This document shows positions 23,355 through 24,442 of a DNA stretch of 24,442 nt, one piece after another. The position numbers were made by a program, and so were the translations under genes. The DNA lies in assembly GCA_021442845.1 (NCBI GenBank), contig JABUSD010000219.1, forward strand, positions 1 through 24,442, read 5' to 3'. The notes beneath the pieces are model-generated. The model saw only the letters and a list, made by a program, of their open reading frames with translations, was not told the DNA's origin and ran no database searches. Numbering within the stretch: the first letter of the stretch is position 1; each line of letters opens with the position of its first letter. The DNA comes from Holdemanella sp. (GTDB lineage: Bacteria; Bacillota_I; Bacilli_A; Erysipelotrichales; Erysipelotrichaceae).

Positions 23355-24442
23355 ATGCTGACATTGGATAAGATTTATAACGCAAGCTATGTTCTAAAGG
23401 ATGTAGCAAGAAATACGGATTTATTATATGCTCCAAAATTAAGTGGGAAGGCGAATGTATATCTAAAGGCAGAAAACCTGCAGAATACAGGAAGTTTTAA
23501 ACTTCGCGGTGCATACTATAAGATTTCACAATTATCTGAGGAAGAAAAAGCACATGGTGTTGTCGCATGTTCAGCTGGAAATCATGCTCAGGGTGTTGCC
23601 TTAGCTGCAACAGCAAACAACATCAAATCAGTAATCTGTTTGCCAGATGGAGCACCTATTTCAAAAGTTGAGGCAACAAAAGGATATGGTGCAGAAGTAT
23701 GCCTAGTACCAGGCGTTTATGATGATGCTTATCAGAAGGCAATAGAATTAAGAGATGAAAAAGGATATACATTCATCCATCCATTTGATGATGAATATGT
23801 CATTGCTGGACAAGGAACGATTGGACTTGAAGTATTCAATCAGTTACCAGAAGTTGATGCGGTCGTTGTACCAGTTGGTGGTGGAGGATTAATTGCAGGG
23901 ATTGCCTTTGCACTAAAGAATTTGAAACCATCGATTAAAATCTATGGTGTTCAATCAGATGGAGCACCAAGCATGTATACTTCACTTAAAGAGGATAAGA
24001 TTGTATGTCTGGATAAGGTAGTAACCATTGCCGATGGAATTAAAGTAAAAGAACCAGGCCCATATACATTTGAATTGTGCAAGAACTATGTAGATGAAAT
24101 TGTAACGGTAACAGATGACGAAGTTGCCAGTGCGATTTTAGCTTTAATGGAACAGCATAAATTGATTACAGAAGGAGCAGGCGCTGTATCGGTAGCCGCT
24201 GTCATGTATGATAAATTACCGATTGACGGCAAGAATGTTGTATGTATCCTATCAGGAGGAAACATTGATGTTACCATCCTTTCCAAAGTCATTGAGCGTG
24301 GTCTATTGAAAGCAGGACGTTCAGAACTATTGGCAATCCAGTTAGAAGATCGACCAGGACAGCTACAAGGGGTATCCTCTGTTATTGCAGCCCATGGAGG
24401 AAATGTTGCTTCTGTCTTCTATGAAAAAGCAAGTGAAGGAAG
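23355..24442 (+). CDS. ilvA: Threonine ammonia-lyase (partial at window end)
   Basis: PLP enzyme that turns threonine into 2-ketobutyrate, the entry to isoleucine. 362 residues are seen, with no stop before the window ends. K49 in NTGSFKLRGA is the Schiff-base Lys; VPVGGGGLIAG binds the phosphate; CILSGGNID is the C-terminal PLP motif. From about residue 325 an ACT-like segment begins (LLAIQLEDRPGQLQGVSSVI), as in the roughly 400-residue TdcB/IlvA type with one ACT domain rather than the two regulatory domains of E. coli IlvA. The start is one base after the ATPase stop with AGGTGGGGA ahead. The context favours a biosynthetic role. Confidence 0.95.
   Translation, partial: MLTLDKIYNASYVLKDVARNTDLLYAPKLSGKANVYLKAENLQNTGSFKLRGAYYKISQLSEEEKAHGVVACSAGNHAQGVALAATANNIKSVICLPDGAPISKVEATKGYGAEVCLVPGVYDDAYQKAIELRDEKGYTFIHPFDDEYVIAGQGTIGLEVFNQLPEVDAVVVPVGGGGLIAGIAFALKNLKPSIKIYGVQSDGAPSMYTSLKEDKIVCLDKVVTIADGIKVKEPGPYTFELCKNYVDEIVTVTDDEVASAILALMEQHKLITEGAGAVSVAAVMYDKLPIDGKNVVCILSGGNIDVTILSKVIERGLLKAGRSELLAIQLEDRPGQLQGVSSVIAAHGGNVASVFYEKASEG

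Overview
The window is AT-rich, gene-dense bacterial DNA with strong Shine-Dalgarno sequences, U-tailed intrinsic terminators and translationally coupled genes. The gene set (CbiMQO with a CsoR-family repressor, PepD, a YwaF-type membrane protein, a Cys-less PurF paralogue, an aluminium-resistance-type PLP enzyme) suggests a low-GC Bacillota, most likely a gut member of the Erysipelotrichia. That placement is inference from style and gene content; no rRNA marker is present. No tRNA, rRNA, CRISPR array, insertion sequence or phage gene was seen.

Layout. (1) 1-1402, minus strand: a nucleoside hydrolase and the start of an ECF transporter S component, behind a 5' leader with a compact pseudoknot, a mutually exclusive antiterminator and a U8 terminator. 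This is the most interesting element of the window. (2) 1478-3404, plus: transaldolase-family protein and a YebC-family protein. (3) 3407-6387, plus: PepD dipeptidase, YwaF/TMEM164-like membrane protein and a metallo-beta-lactamase-fold protein, followed by 750 bases of decayed coding DNA (6384-7050) that includes a twin-palindrome operator and a possible GntR relic. (4) 7078-9743, plus: a PnuC-like transporter with an extra extracytoplasmic domain, EF-P and an SDR oxidoreductase. (5) 9740-13924, minus: a PLP lyase-like protein, then an operon cbiM(N)-cbiQ-cbiO-csoR/inrS-like for uptake and sensing of nickel or cobalt. (6) 13960-16917, minus: a PurF-like phosphoribosyltransferase without the glutaminase cysteine, and an RlmI-like 23S rRNA methyltransferase, separated by a segment with a strong plus-strand promoter and no proper gene. 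(7) 17122-24442, plus: a branched-chain amino acid operon, ilvB-ilvN-ilvC-ilvD-(DUF815 AAA ATPase)-ilvA, the last gene running off the window.

How the genes work together. The ilv cluster makes 2-ketobutyrate from threonine (IlvA) and takes it and pyruvate through acetohydroxyacid synthase (IlvBN), reductoisomerase (IlvC) and dehydratase (IlvD) to the keto acids of isoleucine and valine; the transaminase and leu genes are not in the window. In the metal cluster, CbiM/Q/O form the group I ECF importer and the small repressor carries a metal-ligand pattern seen in nickel sensors. The hydrolase plus ECF S component recalls queuine/queuosine salvage modules, and the leader RNA is built to switch their transcription off when a ligand stabilises its pseudoknot; both assignments are inference. 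Several terminators overlap the stop codon of the gene they end, which is typical of this compact genome.
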